Below are positions 1 through 11,915 of a DNA stretch of 64,000 nt, piece by piece. Positions within the stretch are counted from its first letter, which is position 1, and every line of letters begins with the position of its first letter. This DNA comes from Mycteria americana (lineage: Eukaryota; Chordata; Aves; Ciconiiformes; Ciconiidae), in contig NC_134368.1 of NCBI RefSeq assembly GCF_035582795.1, forward strand, positions 12,568,001-12,632,000, given 5' to 3'. The notes under the pieces were generated by a model. It saw only the letters and a program-made list of their open reading frames with translations. It was not told where the DNA came from and searched no databases. The position numbers were made by a program, and so were the translations under genes.

Positions 1-2344
1 CACAGATTAACTAAGTCGATGACCCACAAAATTAGTTCCTTATACCACTTCCAGGTGATCCAGTGAACTGATCCTGTCATAATGCAGAGGAATGCAATTA
101 AAGCAGGAGAAGGCCTTACCATCCTAGAAAGATTCAACTGAATACATGCCTTTTGTTTAGCATACCCTTCATGTGATGTCTGTGCTTGCTTGGGCTAATC
201 AGTAAGAAATGAAGCCACTCAGAAAGTGCCTTTTGATGACAGGAGAAAATGATGTCTAGTTAAAATTCAGCCACGATCAAAGGCACAAGTGATACAAAAA
301 ACTGGAAGAGAACCTGGCACAAGATAGTAGAACAAGACCACAAAGGGACAACAGTAATAAATATGATTCTATATCCAGGAGAACATGTGCAAAATAACAT
401 GCACTGATCACCAAACCCTGCTATAAGCACACAATATTATTTAAACTTAATCATTAAAAAGATAGAACTGACACGAGGACCTTGTTATCCTCTCAAAGGC
501 TCCCTCTTATTGCTCCCACATGTAAAGTAGCAAAGCAGGATTACTGCTAAGGCATTACTGGTAATGCATTTTGTGGTCTTAGTTCAAGATGAGGCTGAAA
601 GGTGACTTTGCCTGACTCCCATAAAGCAAGAAGAATAATACAAATAAGTTGGTGAATCATAGAACTGAATATATAACAGCTACAAGGAAAAATAAGTGTG
701 CTCAAAAAAGATCTGTGCTGAGAACTAAAGGTCTTTCTTTTCTTCTGATCACAGATGGAGTATTAAAAATTAATGTAAGCTCTACCAGAAAAGAATTTGA
801 CAGTCCTATTTTGAGACTCATTTCACTTTGTCTCTTTTCCCTGTCTCACAGAACATTAATGCCAAAACATTCAAAAGAAGTCCTCTAGGGCTTGCTTTGC
901 ACATTCACAGAGGTGCTGGGAAGCATTTTGAAAAAGTGACTTTGAGTGCTTTCGTTTGTAGATACCTGATGGAGGAAACACTTAACAGACCCCAATTCGT
1001 TGAAAGCAGATCCTCCGCACTTTCCAAAAAATCAGGCCCTCCAAGGATGACGCTCTCCAGAAAGCTGGGTGTCAAACTCAGGCAACGAGGACCAGTAGCC
1101 ATTTCAGATGATATTGGCATGAGAGCTCCGAAGATTTCAACTTCACTTTCAGAAATAAACTCGCAAGTCAAATCAAGACCCAAGCCTCACAAAGTCAGGA
1201 GAAATAGGTTGTTAAACTAGTTAAAACTGAATATTTTTAAAGGTATTTAGGCACTTTAAAATTCCATATCAGTATACTGGGAGTCTACGCCCAACTAAAT
1301 ATCTGGGCTGTGATCATTTTTAAGTATCTTAAGATTTGTTTTCTATATCAAGGCTCCAAGTTTTTAGAGTGGCACAGCCTAAATTCCCCCTAAATAGAGA
1401 GTCTTTTAACAGATAAGGAATTTTAGTTCAGTTTTTATTTTCTTCTTTCATTCAAAGAATTTACAAACCATCAGTGGAAACTACAGAGACCAAATATAAA
1501 ACAACTGTAAGGTCCATTTTTTCCAGACAATCTTTGGAAGACATTATCTCTAGCCTGCGGTATTCAGGTGAGCTCCACTTGCCATGCTCAGATTGAAGAT
1601 GTGCTGAACTGCCCACAAAGGACAAAGACCAAACGTGATGGATAGGGACAGCAAATGTGGAGAGACCAGGTTGGAGACCATCCTTGGGATCATGCAGGAT
1701 ACTATGCAGCCAGCATATTCAGCAGCATGATACCCAGCCCCACAGAGGCATCGCAAACAGCCTGCCTGCTCTACAGAGAGCAAGCTGACCTCAAGGCTGT
1801 TCTCCCAGCTTTATCAAAGTACGCAGGCATAACCCGTGCCAGACCCATATGCAGCATCTCAGCTCCCTAAGTTATTTGTAAGAAAGTCATTAGTTCCTAC
1901 ATATGGATACCTATTTCAAATGTAGTTTGTACCAATATCTGGGGGGGGATCACTGGTTCAGGGCTGCCTCATGTGACTTGTTCCAGGGTTCAGCTAGAGA
2001 GCTAGAGTCCCGCACAGCACTGATATGTGCCACCCTTCTGTCACGTTATTGTGCATCCAATGACATTAAAAGCATGAGTATTTTTATCTCAGTAAAAGCA
2101 TTAACAAATTGGAAAGGATTTGGAGAGAGGTAACAAATAGGATGGGGGCTTAAGCATTGATTCATTGTGAGAAATAATTTGAGCTGCTAAATACGTTTTT
2201 TTCTTGGCCAAATAATGACTAATTGGATATTCAGGAGTCTGAAAAAATAAGTTGTATAGGACAGGCCAAGCCACAGTTATGAAGGGTCAAGAGAACAAGA
2301 ACAGGGCAGTCAGGGAGAGTAAAAGAAAGGCTATAGGGTCTTAA

Positions 2345-2404
2345 TTACTAACCACAGGCTAAACTCTGGGAACAATACCAGCCATGGGCTAAACTCTGGG
2401 AACA
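2345..2404. repeat. Two-copy tandem repeat, period 30 bp
   Basis: GGCTAAACTCTGGGAACA occurs at about 2357 and 2387, inside a 30-bp unit duplicated with a few differences. It looks like a recent local duplication. Confidence 0.85.
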
Positions 2405-5400
2405 GCTCCATCAATTAGTCAAATCCTGCTCCCTGCTTTTCCAAAAAGCCAGCATTTTTTATTAAATCCTCTGCCAGTGTAAAGTCATCTAGTGCTACTG
2501 ATATCATGATGTTGCTCTGGTTAAACATCTGATCCAGAACTGCAAAGTTTTGAATAGATATGAGAAATGCCTTATCGTCCACATATCAAACTAACCTCTA
2601 TGGGAGAGGTTTCTTCAGCCTACAAGGCTTCAGGACAAGATCCGCAGCAGCTCAAAAGCTGTTGTTGGTCGTCCTAGCCACGCTATTAGCTCCATGAGCT
2701 ACCGCAACAGTGAGCTCCCTATGACCACTGGGGATTTGTATTTTTCTAATTTCCCTAAACTGCTCATTTCACTGAGTTATCCTCTACTCTTTTACTACGA
2801 TTAGGGAAGAAAAAAGAAGCAGTGGCTCATCAAAAAGATTAACTTTACTTGTCAAAAGTTTTATTAGTCAGGGCCTTCCTTTAAACGACTGCTAAGCAGG
2901 ACACCTTTGGAGCACAGATATCCAGCAAAATTCCTGCAGGAGCTGAAATTTTCCATTTTGCTACAGATTATTGTGCTAGACACAGCTCTCAATAGCTCCT
3001 TCTTTCTCCTTGAAGTAAACTACCTTGCACCAGGAGGCAAGTCCAATCTCCAGCTTTCCTCTGTGAGGAAGTCAGGATGTCAAGACACCTTGCTAGCTCA
3101 GAGCAAGCCATCTACATACTCCACCTTATGTTGGACCTGTTTAGCTTCAAGTTGCCAAGCAACAGCTACCCTCAAGACTCATCAAATCAATGCAGCAGCA
3201 GTATGGGAAATTACAAGGCAAAAGGTCCTGGAATCCATTTATCTGGTTTTGTGCAGGTTCATATCATGTACAATTGGAAGTCAAAAGGTGACTGACACTC
3301 TAAGGGCTGAACCTGAGACCATCAGCATTGGAAGTAGAGGCTATGAGCTGCCAGAGCAATAACAGATATTTAGCCATTGCAGAACAAGCTCAGAGAAACC
3401 CACTATGCATCCATATTGGGTAGGTTTTATTTCCGTCCAATCTTCCCTTCATGAGGCTTATTGGGACAGTAGGTGGGAAGTTTTCTTGATGCTCCAAAAA
3501 TAAGAATTTTATTTTTATGAGGAATTCATGCTGAACACCTTGATTCAGCCATAAATGGATATCTGGTAATTTTATCTGAAAGTGAAAATGTGACAGTAGT
3601 CATACTACTACTCTGTGTGCCACCGACTGCAGAAATTGGTAGGCTGTAATCCCAAGGGACAAAATAGATTCAGTAAGACTCTTAGTTTGATTCCTTTGCC
3701 TGCTTTCTTTATCAAGCACGAAAAAGTGAGGGGCACAGCTTTCTTTCTAGTTTATTTAATTTGCATGTTACTGGCCTGCTCAACTGCACAAAATTAAAAA
3801 CTGAAAAGGGTGTCAGTGGAAAACTAATTAAAAAGCAACAAAAAAACCCACAGAAAACCAAAACCACAGAAAAAAAAAAGTGAGAATGCTACCACAATAG
3901 CCTGAGGGAATGCATCGAGGAAAGAAGCGGCCTGAATAGCCTGGCTTTCAGGTGACATGAGAAACCAGAGGGCAGGTAGAGACTTTAAAAGGCGATGAAG
4001 ATGGAGGAAGCATGGGGATTGACTGAGCTTTCAGCAGTTGCAAAGGGAGCACAGGCTAGCAGACAAGCAAAGAGCAAATGCTGCTGTTCCTGTGTCTGTT
4101 CAGCTCTAAGCCCAGAAATGAAAATAACTGAGTAGATGGGAATTGATGAATAATAAGAATAAACAGGATTTTTAAGAAGGAAAGAGCAAACCCTGGGTTT
4201 GAATCACTTTTCAGAACCACTGTCACAGTGCTCCTCTGGATATAGAAGAAAGGAGCTTACAAGTGCCAAATTCGGTTGGCTGGAGTGATTGTAGATGCTC
4301 AGCAAGCCACAGGTATCCATCAGAGGGAGGACAGCAGGGGTATACACAGAGAGACATGAGAAAGCTTACGAAAAAACAGGGCTCAGAGGTGTAAGTGACT
4401 GTCAGGGGACTGGAGTGCAGCTTCCTCTCATAGCCATACCATCTGCATTTTCGGTCTGCTTAATATCTTTATGTTATCATTTGAAGAAAAACTTACACCT
4501 CTTAGATTGCATTTCCATTCAGTGCTGTTAATGTGTTTTGCTAGGATACACAAGAATCCAAGGATTTTTTTTTTTAAATGTGATTAATTCAGTGAGTAGA
4601 CTTCTTAACTGAGCTGGTCTTAAATGGTCTTTTGGAAAGATTTCTGCAAATTCAGATTTGGACTCTACTGATGAAAACCTTCAAGTAAAATCTTGGCTTA
4701 CCTCCACCTGAAGTCAGCGAAGCCAGGATCTTACCCTTAACGTATTTTCCCCTTCAGTTATGCCTCTACCTGCTAACAAAATGAGTGGGATGTAATACAT
4801 AGATCGAATATAAGCAGCCCTCAGAAGAGGAGCTAGAGCATCATCTCCCCCTTTGCAATAAGTGCCCTACCCACTAAACTTCACCATCATGTACACAGAG
4901 CCTGTGCTGTCTCATACACAGCATCTCAAATTCTTGTTATACAGAGGGAGAGCAGGACCCCTTTCTACTTAGCTTCTAGCCTGGCCAAGGTGACATTCTC
5001 CAAGGAGAAGAGAGATCCCGGCCTGAGGTCTCACACCCAGAGAAGACCATTGAATCTCCATCTAGAAAAGCATAAAAGGGAGCTGTACCTTCAACACTTA
5101 CAGCTGTGTTTTATGAGTAAGGGGTGTCTGTCACTCCTTTTTAGATGGTGCTGGTGTGGCAAGCTCCTCAAGATGGGAGGAGGAACATCTTGTTCTTGTA
5201 TCCTAAATAGCTTTCTCCCAGAAATTCAGCTCCACTGTCAACTCTGAGGTATCCCCAGCCATCATGAGAAGCACATTTTTAAATGTCTGAGAAACTTTGA
5301 GCAAAAGATCAACAGACAGATTCAGGATGAACATGTTTGTCTTCCATTCCTAGGTATCTTCTAAACTGTGTTTCATGCAATTTGATCTTTTCTTGGCTGT

Positions 5401-8400
5401 GTGGTCTTTCATCTGTCTGTGCCACAGGTCTCCTGAGAAAAGCAGTTCTAGTACTTCCCTGGCTTCCAGCAAGGTAGTAAGAATAAAAAGGTAATGAAGT
5501 ATTCAGACTACTGTGTGGGGAGCCCAAAAGATTTTTTAAATGCCTAAAGCAGGCTTCATCAGCAACAACAATAAGAGTCTGATTAGCTGAAAAGCCAGAT
5601 TTCAAGCTGAAAGCCAGTCTGAGCTATGCACCTGTAAGGAGTGATCAGCAATCATTTGTAAAACAAAGGTCATGTACCACCAATCGACATTTTGATTTAC
5701 CATGACTAAGGACAAATATGAAACAGAAGACTTAAAACATTCTTAAATATTCTTGTGAAGATACACACACAAACCCAATCTCCAGTCCCATGCCATGGAG
5801 CAAGGGCACTGAGTAATTTATTTGGTTTCGATAAAACATTATGAAAATGTGTATCCAGGCTGACAGCTGCAAGCAAAGAGAACAGAGTGATTGGATATGT
5901 AAAGACAGGAATTATAAAAGTGAAAAGAAGGTGGTAATGAGCCTGCTACTTAAGGTCAGGCTTCACTGAAGTACAATTAGAGTGCTAAGCCTTCAGTTGA
6001 AGAAAAAAATTCAAACTGAGAAAGTGAGTTAAGTAAAGCTACTCTACGGTTAGGCATGAGGAGCAGGGGTCTTCTTGGAAAGCATTTCAAGATTTCAATC
6101 CATTTGGTTTAGGAAATGAAACTTGGAAATGTAAACATATGCTGGATAATTTGCTCCAAATTTGCTGGATACAAACCTGTATATACCATGTGCAAACAGC
6201 AGGATGCAGTGAAATGGATGAAACATGCACAACAAATAACTTAGGTTATGTCCCAAAGGGAATGTTTTTGGGTTTTGTTTGGAGAGTCTTTACTGTCCAC
6301 AGCTGGCTGCTCAGCAGCTTGCACAGGCAATACGTGATAGTGGACTGGACTCAGAATTTAAGATGCTTCAGTTATAGTTTATAACATTTCTGAAGGCATC
6401 TGGTTAAAAAAGTGGTGTGAGTGGACTGGAATGATCTGTAGTTCTCAACACTCAAAAATACCTTTAACCGTATGGACCCTATGACATTTAACATACATGC
6501 TTTGCAATATGTTTCATTTGCATAGAGAATGTATGAGAAGCCTGGCTGGGAACAACTCATGGTTCTTGCATTGCTCACTTACAGAAAAGAGCAGAAGCAC
6601 CTAGTTTGCATTGTGCACCCTCATGTCCTGGCAAGGAAAACCTACTGGTAAAGGGAGAAGAGCCAGGGATATGCAGAAATGGGACCAGTCATGTGGCCCG
6701 TGTCACATCCATAAGACACAGGGAAAAACAGCTCCAGCTCAGAGAAGGAGCTGGTTGCGTACACTGTGCCAGTTGACATTTTGGTCTCCCAAGCTTCTGG
6801 CACTGAAAGATATTCATATGTTTACAACCTTTCTTAAGGTCATCTCTGCTGTGTCTCCAGCTGAGCCATTAAATATTAATTGGACCTGCTTTCCAAAAAT
6901 AAAAAGCAGAACCTCTAATTTACTTGTGTAATTAACACCTCCTACAAACCAGGTGTCCTCCTGAACCAGACCAAACCAGCCATTTGCACATCACAATCCT
7001 GAAATATGCTATGTGCTTTTCAGACAGACACACAGTTGCTTGTTCATTCTGTGCACACAAGTGCACATCATTATTTTGGGGAAAAAAAGCCTCATATACA
7101 ACAGAAAATATGCCCTCCAGGTGATGTAGTTAAACCTTCCCACTCACGGAGGATAGTTCTCTTCAGTTTGGGTTTTGTTTTTTTTTCTTTAAGCACTTTA
7201 CCTCGAGGAGTTTGAACATCTTGTCACAGGTCATTTTATTCAACAAGGCTCAATGCTGCTAAATTTCTCAAAGGGCTCAAATTTTAACTCATAGTTGTAA
7301 AGAGCACGATCACTTTCTGGTCGTATAAGAGCACTTGCATTAAAGAACTTTGGTTCCCACATGCTTAACCATATAATAAGCCTAACATTGCAATTAGCTC
7401 TGAAATTTAAGTTCAGTACCACCATTACTCTTGTTAAGACAAGGTAAATATGTATTCAGTAATCACTGAGCTGTGCAGATTATTCTGCAAAAGTTTATTG
7501 GGTGCCGATTTACCCAGATGAATAACGTGCCTGCTCTTCAGTGAGGCTAAGGAATTTGTGGAGTGGAAATTCACAGAACCCGAGGTCCTCATTGCTCAGC
7601 GGCGATCTAAGCTGAGAGACACATAAGTTTTCAGTATCGCACAACCCAAGAAAGCTAGCTTTGTTATTGCACTTGGACTGAAGCACATCTATCTTGTCAG
7701 GACTTAGTAGGCTGGGATCCAGCGCATACCTAAACCTTTTGGGAATCTGTAGTCTAAGCACTACTTCACCTTTATTGCCTCAGAAACTCAGTCTGACTGT
7801 CAGTCTCAGAGCTTCCCTGCAATATAGGTCCTAGGCAAAAAAAAAAAAAAGTTTATATTTCTTTTGGAAGAGCCGACTCTTTTTGTGATAAATAAACATC
7901 AGAGCACTCATCTAGGAAATGGGGCACGCAGACTCGCTTCCTTCCTCTGAAAAGGCAGATTCAAAACTCCATCCTCAATCTTGCCAGAAAATATCCAAAT
8001 CATCAGGCTTGGACATACTTTGGTGGAGATGTGTTAAGAAAAAAAAAAAGTTGAATGTCTCCTCAGTTGCATGGACTCCAAGTTTGTGCTGCAGAATTTA
8101 TACTCTGACTGCCACTGGATGAGGGTGTCACCCAGGGAAGGTGCAGCTCTCAACTCCAGTCTCTGCAGCTAAAATACAAGTTAGGAGAAGGGGAGAGGAC
8201 TTTCTTGCTGGTTCAGATTGTAACCAGAAGCTGAAAAATCACAGCCCAGGATCTTTTTGGGCCCTGCTGCTAGAAAATGATGCTTCTCTTGCACACTCTA
8301 ACAACTCACCAGTGTTTTCCCTCAGCAGCCACAGGTGGATGATGGCTCCTTCTGCTAGGGAAGTCATCGTATCAGGCAATTCCTGCTGACCCCCGTGGCA

Positions 8401-8468
8401 TTTCCAACTCCACAACAGAACTGCCAGGTATTTGCTAGTTTCTTGTCTCCTAGCAAAAGCCACTCCAG

Positions 8469-8507
8469 GCAGGAAATCGAGATAAAGGGCAGGAAATCGA
8501 GATAAAG
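8469..8507. repeat. Perfect 20-bp tandem duplication
   Basis: GCAGGAAATCGAGATAAAG is repeated exactly with a 20-bp period. The lack of any mismatch suggests a young event. Confidence 0.9.
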
Positions 8508-9230
8508 TGTCCTGGAGCACTACCTTGGAGTTGGCAAGAGTGTGTCAATGGCAAGATGCCATTTTGGACATCACGCTTCAGCTTTGTTCGAAATCTTCTG
8601 ATGCAAACTAAACCCTGCTGTCAGAGCTGCATACCCAATGTTTGTTTTATCTAAAATGTCAGTAATCCACAACCTTGCCACCCCTAGTGAATGCTCCCAT
8701 CATGTAAGATAGATGCTCTCACCTCCAGTATAGTACTAACTCCTTTTATCCTTTTTGCAGCATCCGAAAAAATGGGGGCAAAGCGTGATTTCACCCTACC
8801 TCCTCCTATCCCCAAATAACCTGGAGCATGGTGAATGAAGCACCAAGCTAACAGGAGTTTTGCCTACATCTGGAAGCTGGGGGAATGAACCCGAGACCTC
8901 TCACTGAACGCTTCCTACTTGGTTGGAAAAGCAGAGCAAGGCCTTCTCTGGTGAGGATTGGAGAGGGGGGGGAGAGAAGAAGGGAGAAAGAAAAATTTAC
9001 CTGCAGAACTGTCTGTGCATACTGAGCAGAGGAAGATGTCTTCTGGTAATGCTAAACAAGGCACTGAAACTTCATTGCAAATCAAGATTGAGAGGACTAC
9101 AGCTCTCCTCACCCTTCCTTAGTTTCTGGTGTCTTTACATCTGGAGCATACTGTAGACCTTAGCTTCCTAATTCTCTGTGGAATTTAAATCTAAAAGACA
9201 ATCTGGAATACCCAGCACAGGCTCAAAATC

Positions 9231-9267
9231 TTTTCTTTTTTTTTTTTCTTTTTTTTTTTTCCCCCCC
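9231..9267. repeat. Pyrimidine tract (T-rich then C-rich)
   Basis: A T run broken by two Cs and followed by seven Cs. It is low-complexity sequence with no gene nearby. Confidence 0.9.
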
Positions 9268-10094
9268 ATCTAGACCTAAGCACCTCCGGAAATGTTCAAT
9301 GCTTTGTGAGGCTGACTGGTATTGTAAAGTGTGTGCATGACAACACCCTCCACTGGCAGGAATAAGCTTCATTAATTAACTTAATAGCAGATGTAGCAGT
9401 TTAACTATGTCCTGTTTTATACCTTTAAAATGTGGCTTATAGTTTAATAGCTTTAGAAGTTTATTACTGTAAAGTTTTTTTTTTCCTCCTCTACTATTTT
9501 CTTGATACTAAGAGAAAAAAATAAAAGTAAAGATTTATTTCATTTCTATTGCTTGGAGGTGACAATTTAATACACTTAACTGTATGTAAAATTCATTTCT
9601 TAAAGTGAGCACCGTTTTGTTTAGGAAACCAAAAGTAAGCTAACAATTGTAGGTATCATTAAACTCATGTTTATTCATAGATAAGTGCTGTAGTCTATCA
9701 AAACTTTTTGGCACAAAACTGACTAAAAATAACTGAAAATTTAGCATCCCTCTCACCCCCCACAGAGATATCTGGTCCTTATGTTGCAGCTGAAATGGAA
9801 GACTGAAGCATCAGGTGGCAGAGGGGGGAGGCGTGTGGAGACAGAAAGGAAGATAGTAAAACTGGAATGATTCCATAGACAACTTTTTTTTTTTTTTCTG
9901 AAATACTGTATTTACACAAAATTGGAGAGAGTACAAATACTTTACTAAGAAGACAAAACCATTATAGTACATTCAATTTAAACACAGGCAGAATTATAGA
10001 TGCAAAACACAGAGGCCTAAGGTACTTGCATGGCAAAAAAAAAAAAAAGCGTCAGAATGGCCTCAGAGATTAAAAGCAGGAGATAAGAGAATAT

Positions 10095-10440
10095 TTTATT
10101 TGTTACACAGCATCACCTTTCCTTGACTTCAATGGGATTGCAATAAGACGCTCTCCTTCCTCAGTGTGGATGATAGGAAAAACCCGCTCGATGTGCTGAC
10201 TGCTCAACACTGGTTTTACAAAACAGTTAAGTGTGTACTTAATTTTCAGCATGGGAACAGAGCCGTCAACTTCAAAGGAAATTATATTTGTGCCTAATCA
10301 CATGCTTATATGCTTAGTTTGATCAGGAATAGCCTTCTCAATGCTTAATAGGGTCAAGTCCATTGTTACATAAAAAATAAGTGTTCTTTACTGTCTTCTT
10401 TCTTTTTTTTTCTTAAAATATATTTTAGAATTGCTTTAAT
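10095..10440 (-). terminator. Candidate poly(A) signals for GPR78
   Basis: Reading the minus strand from the stop codon, the first variant signal I found is ATTAAA at 10440-10435 and the first canonical AATAAA is at 10100-10095. These would give 3' UTRs of about 1.25 or 1.6 kb. Such hexamers are common in AT-rich DNA, so this is a weak assignment. Confidence 0.3.
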
Positions 10441-11677
10441 TTTCCCCTTACATACTCGATTAGAAAATAGTAGCTTACTGAATGCCATAGAATATTTTGA
10501 TTCATATCTTATATAATCAAAGGAATATTGTTCAAAAATAATTCCCACATTTTTCCAAAGCCTGTTTAGATTTAAAAATAAATAAAAGAGAAAAATACGT
10601 ATAATAATAAAGCAGCTTTGTGTTTCTGGGCATTTGGCAGCAGGTCTGTTATAATATCTCTCAGACATCTCTTGGTATCAGTTAAAATCACCAGATTAAT
10701 TGATCATTATAAAAGAAAAGATTGTACAATATTATTACAATCCACCAAATATAGCCAATGCATGAAATATTTTACACATTATATATCCCTTAAAAAGAAT
10801 TAATATATTTTAGCCTCTTCTTTGAAAACAGATAGCTTCTGAAGTAATATATCTTAAACACAGTGGTATCTGTCACTTCTACTGTCTAGCTGATTTTTTT
10901 TCTGCATAAAAGCTTGTTTGAATAGGACTACTAGCTCAGTGATGGAACTACAGTGCTATTTAACTAAATTCCATACATGTCTTTGTTACTGTTGCTGCAG
11001 TTATTGTAATCACATACCACTGAAGTGCTAAATATTAGTAACTCAGATATGTGGACTTTGGTTATGCTTGATAGAATACTGGCATATCAAATATATGTAC
11101 CACTTCCTAAAGGCTATGTTACAATCATGATGCCTAGTAATAAATAATAACAATCTCAGATTCAAAGTGCTGACCCATATCACTCACTTGAGGTACCAAT
11201 ACAACAAATCAATCAATTAAAAGACTTATTTGTAATGTTTGAAACTAACAGAGCAGATCCAGGGCTGCCAAGTTACATGCGCAGCACGGCAGACTCCGAA
11301 TGTTTCCTTCCAACTTGGGCATTCCTGTGGTCCCAGAAGACACTGGAATATCATGTCTGATATGGGACGCTCCAAAACATGCCAAGTCTTCAGAAATGCA
11401 ACATTAAAAGCTCTCTAAGCTTCTCTAAAGCCTCCAAAGGCTCTCTTAAACTCCTCAAGCCTACTCCGTTCACTCAGGGACAAGGCTTTGCCATATATTG
11501 TACTTGGCTGCAGACCAAGGAAGAACCTTTCATGAAAGTCCACAATGAAATGCATTGCATTAATGCAGCTTTCACACCCTGGAGACACTGTCACCACTGT
11601 CAGCATGAGAAGGAAAAGGCAGCTTTCCAGCAGCAGCAGACACCTGTCTCACTCAAAGGGGAATGCTTTTCACGTTG

Positions 11678-11915
11678 TTAGTTTGTTCTGTGCAAGCAGT
11701 AATCATTTTCAGTGTCGAGAGAGCTGTTGTACCCCGATGATGGATACAGGTCCCTCTTAAGTATCCTATTGACGATGTTGATCAGAACTTTTTTGTACTG
11801 TTGACGTAAAAGTGAGTAAACAAATGGATCTGATGCAGCCTTACTGTAGGTGAGGCACTTGCTTATAATTCCCCAGTAGTAATTTATGGTAACAAAAGGA
11901 AGGAGCTCTATCAAC
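11678..11915 (-). CDS. GPR78: GPR78 coding exon 3 (ECL3, TM7, helix 8, C-tail)
   Basis: The acceptor is TTTAACAG|GTTGATAG, and the first base completes the Arg-261 codon. The exon encodes 78 residues: the third extracellular loop, TM7 with DPFVY in place of NPxxY, a basic helix-8 region (RQQYKKV) and a Ser-rich, acidic tail ending in YCLHRTN-stop. The stop is TAA (plus-strand 11678-11680). The tail is the part that best separates GPR78 from GPR26, because GPR26 lacks the DTEND-x-CL ending as I recall it. Confidence 0.95.

Larger units (their letters stand above)
1..11677. other. Region downstream of GPR78, no recognised gene
   Basis: AT-rich DNA with many short open frames on both strands, none resembling a known family. 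In humans CPZ follows GPR78 in the same direction, but I see no frizzled-type cysteine domain or carboxypeptidase exon on the minus strand here. The contents I can name are the possible GPR78 3' UTR (about 10.1-11.68 kb), two small tandem duplications and homopolymer tracts (A at 7837-7850, pyrimidine at 9231-9267, T near 9884-9897, A near 10036-10048). Confidence 0.7.

Noticed and set aside
2907..3362. 151-codon plus-strand frame
   Set aside because: It has no ATG (it opens at TTG), no domain I know and no gene signals around it.
11150..11200. MIR-like or other old SINE core
   Set aside because: Only a few words looked similar, with no A/B box pair or tail; not enough to call.
1..11677. Possible CPZ exons downstream of GPR78
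   Set aside because: Expected from human gene order, but no minus-strand frame shows a cysteine-rich frizzled domain or carboxypeptidase motifs.
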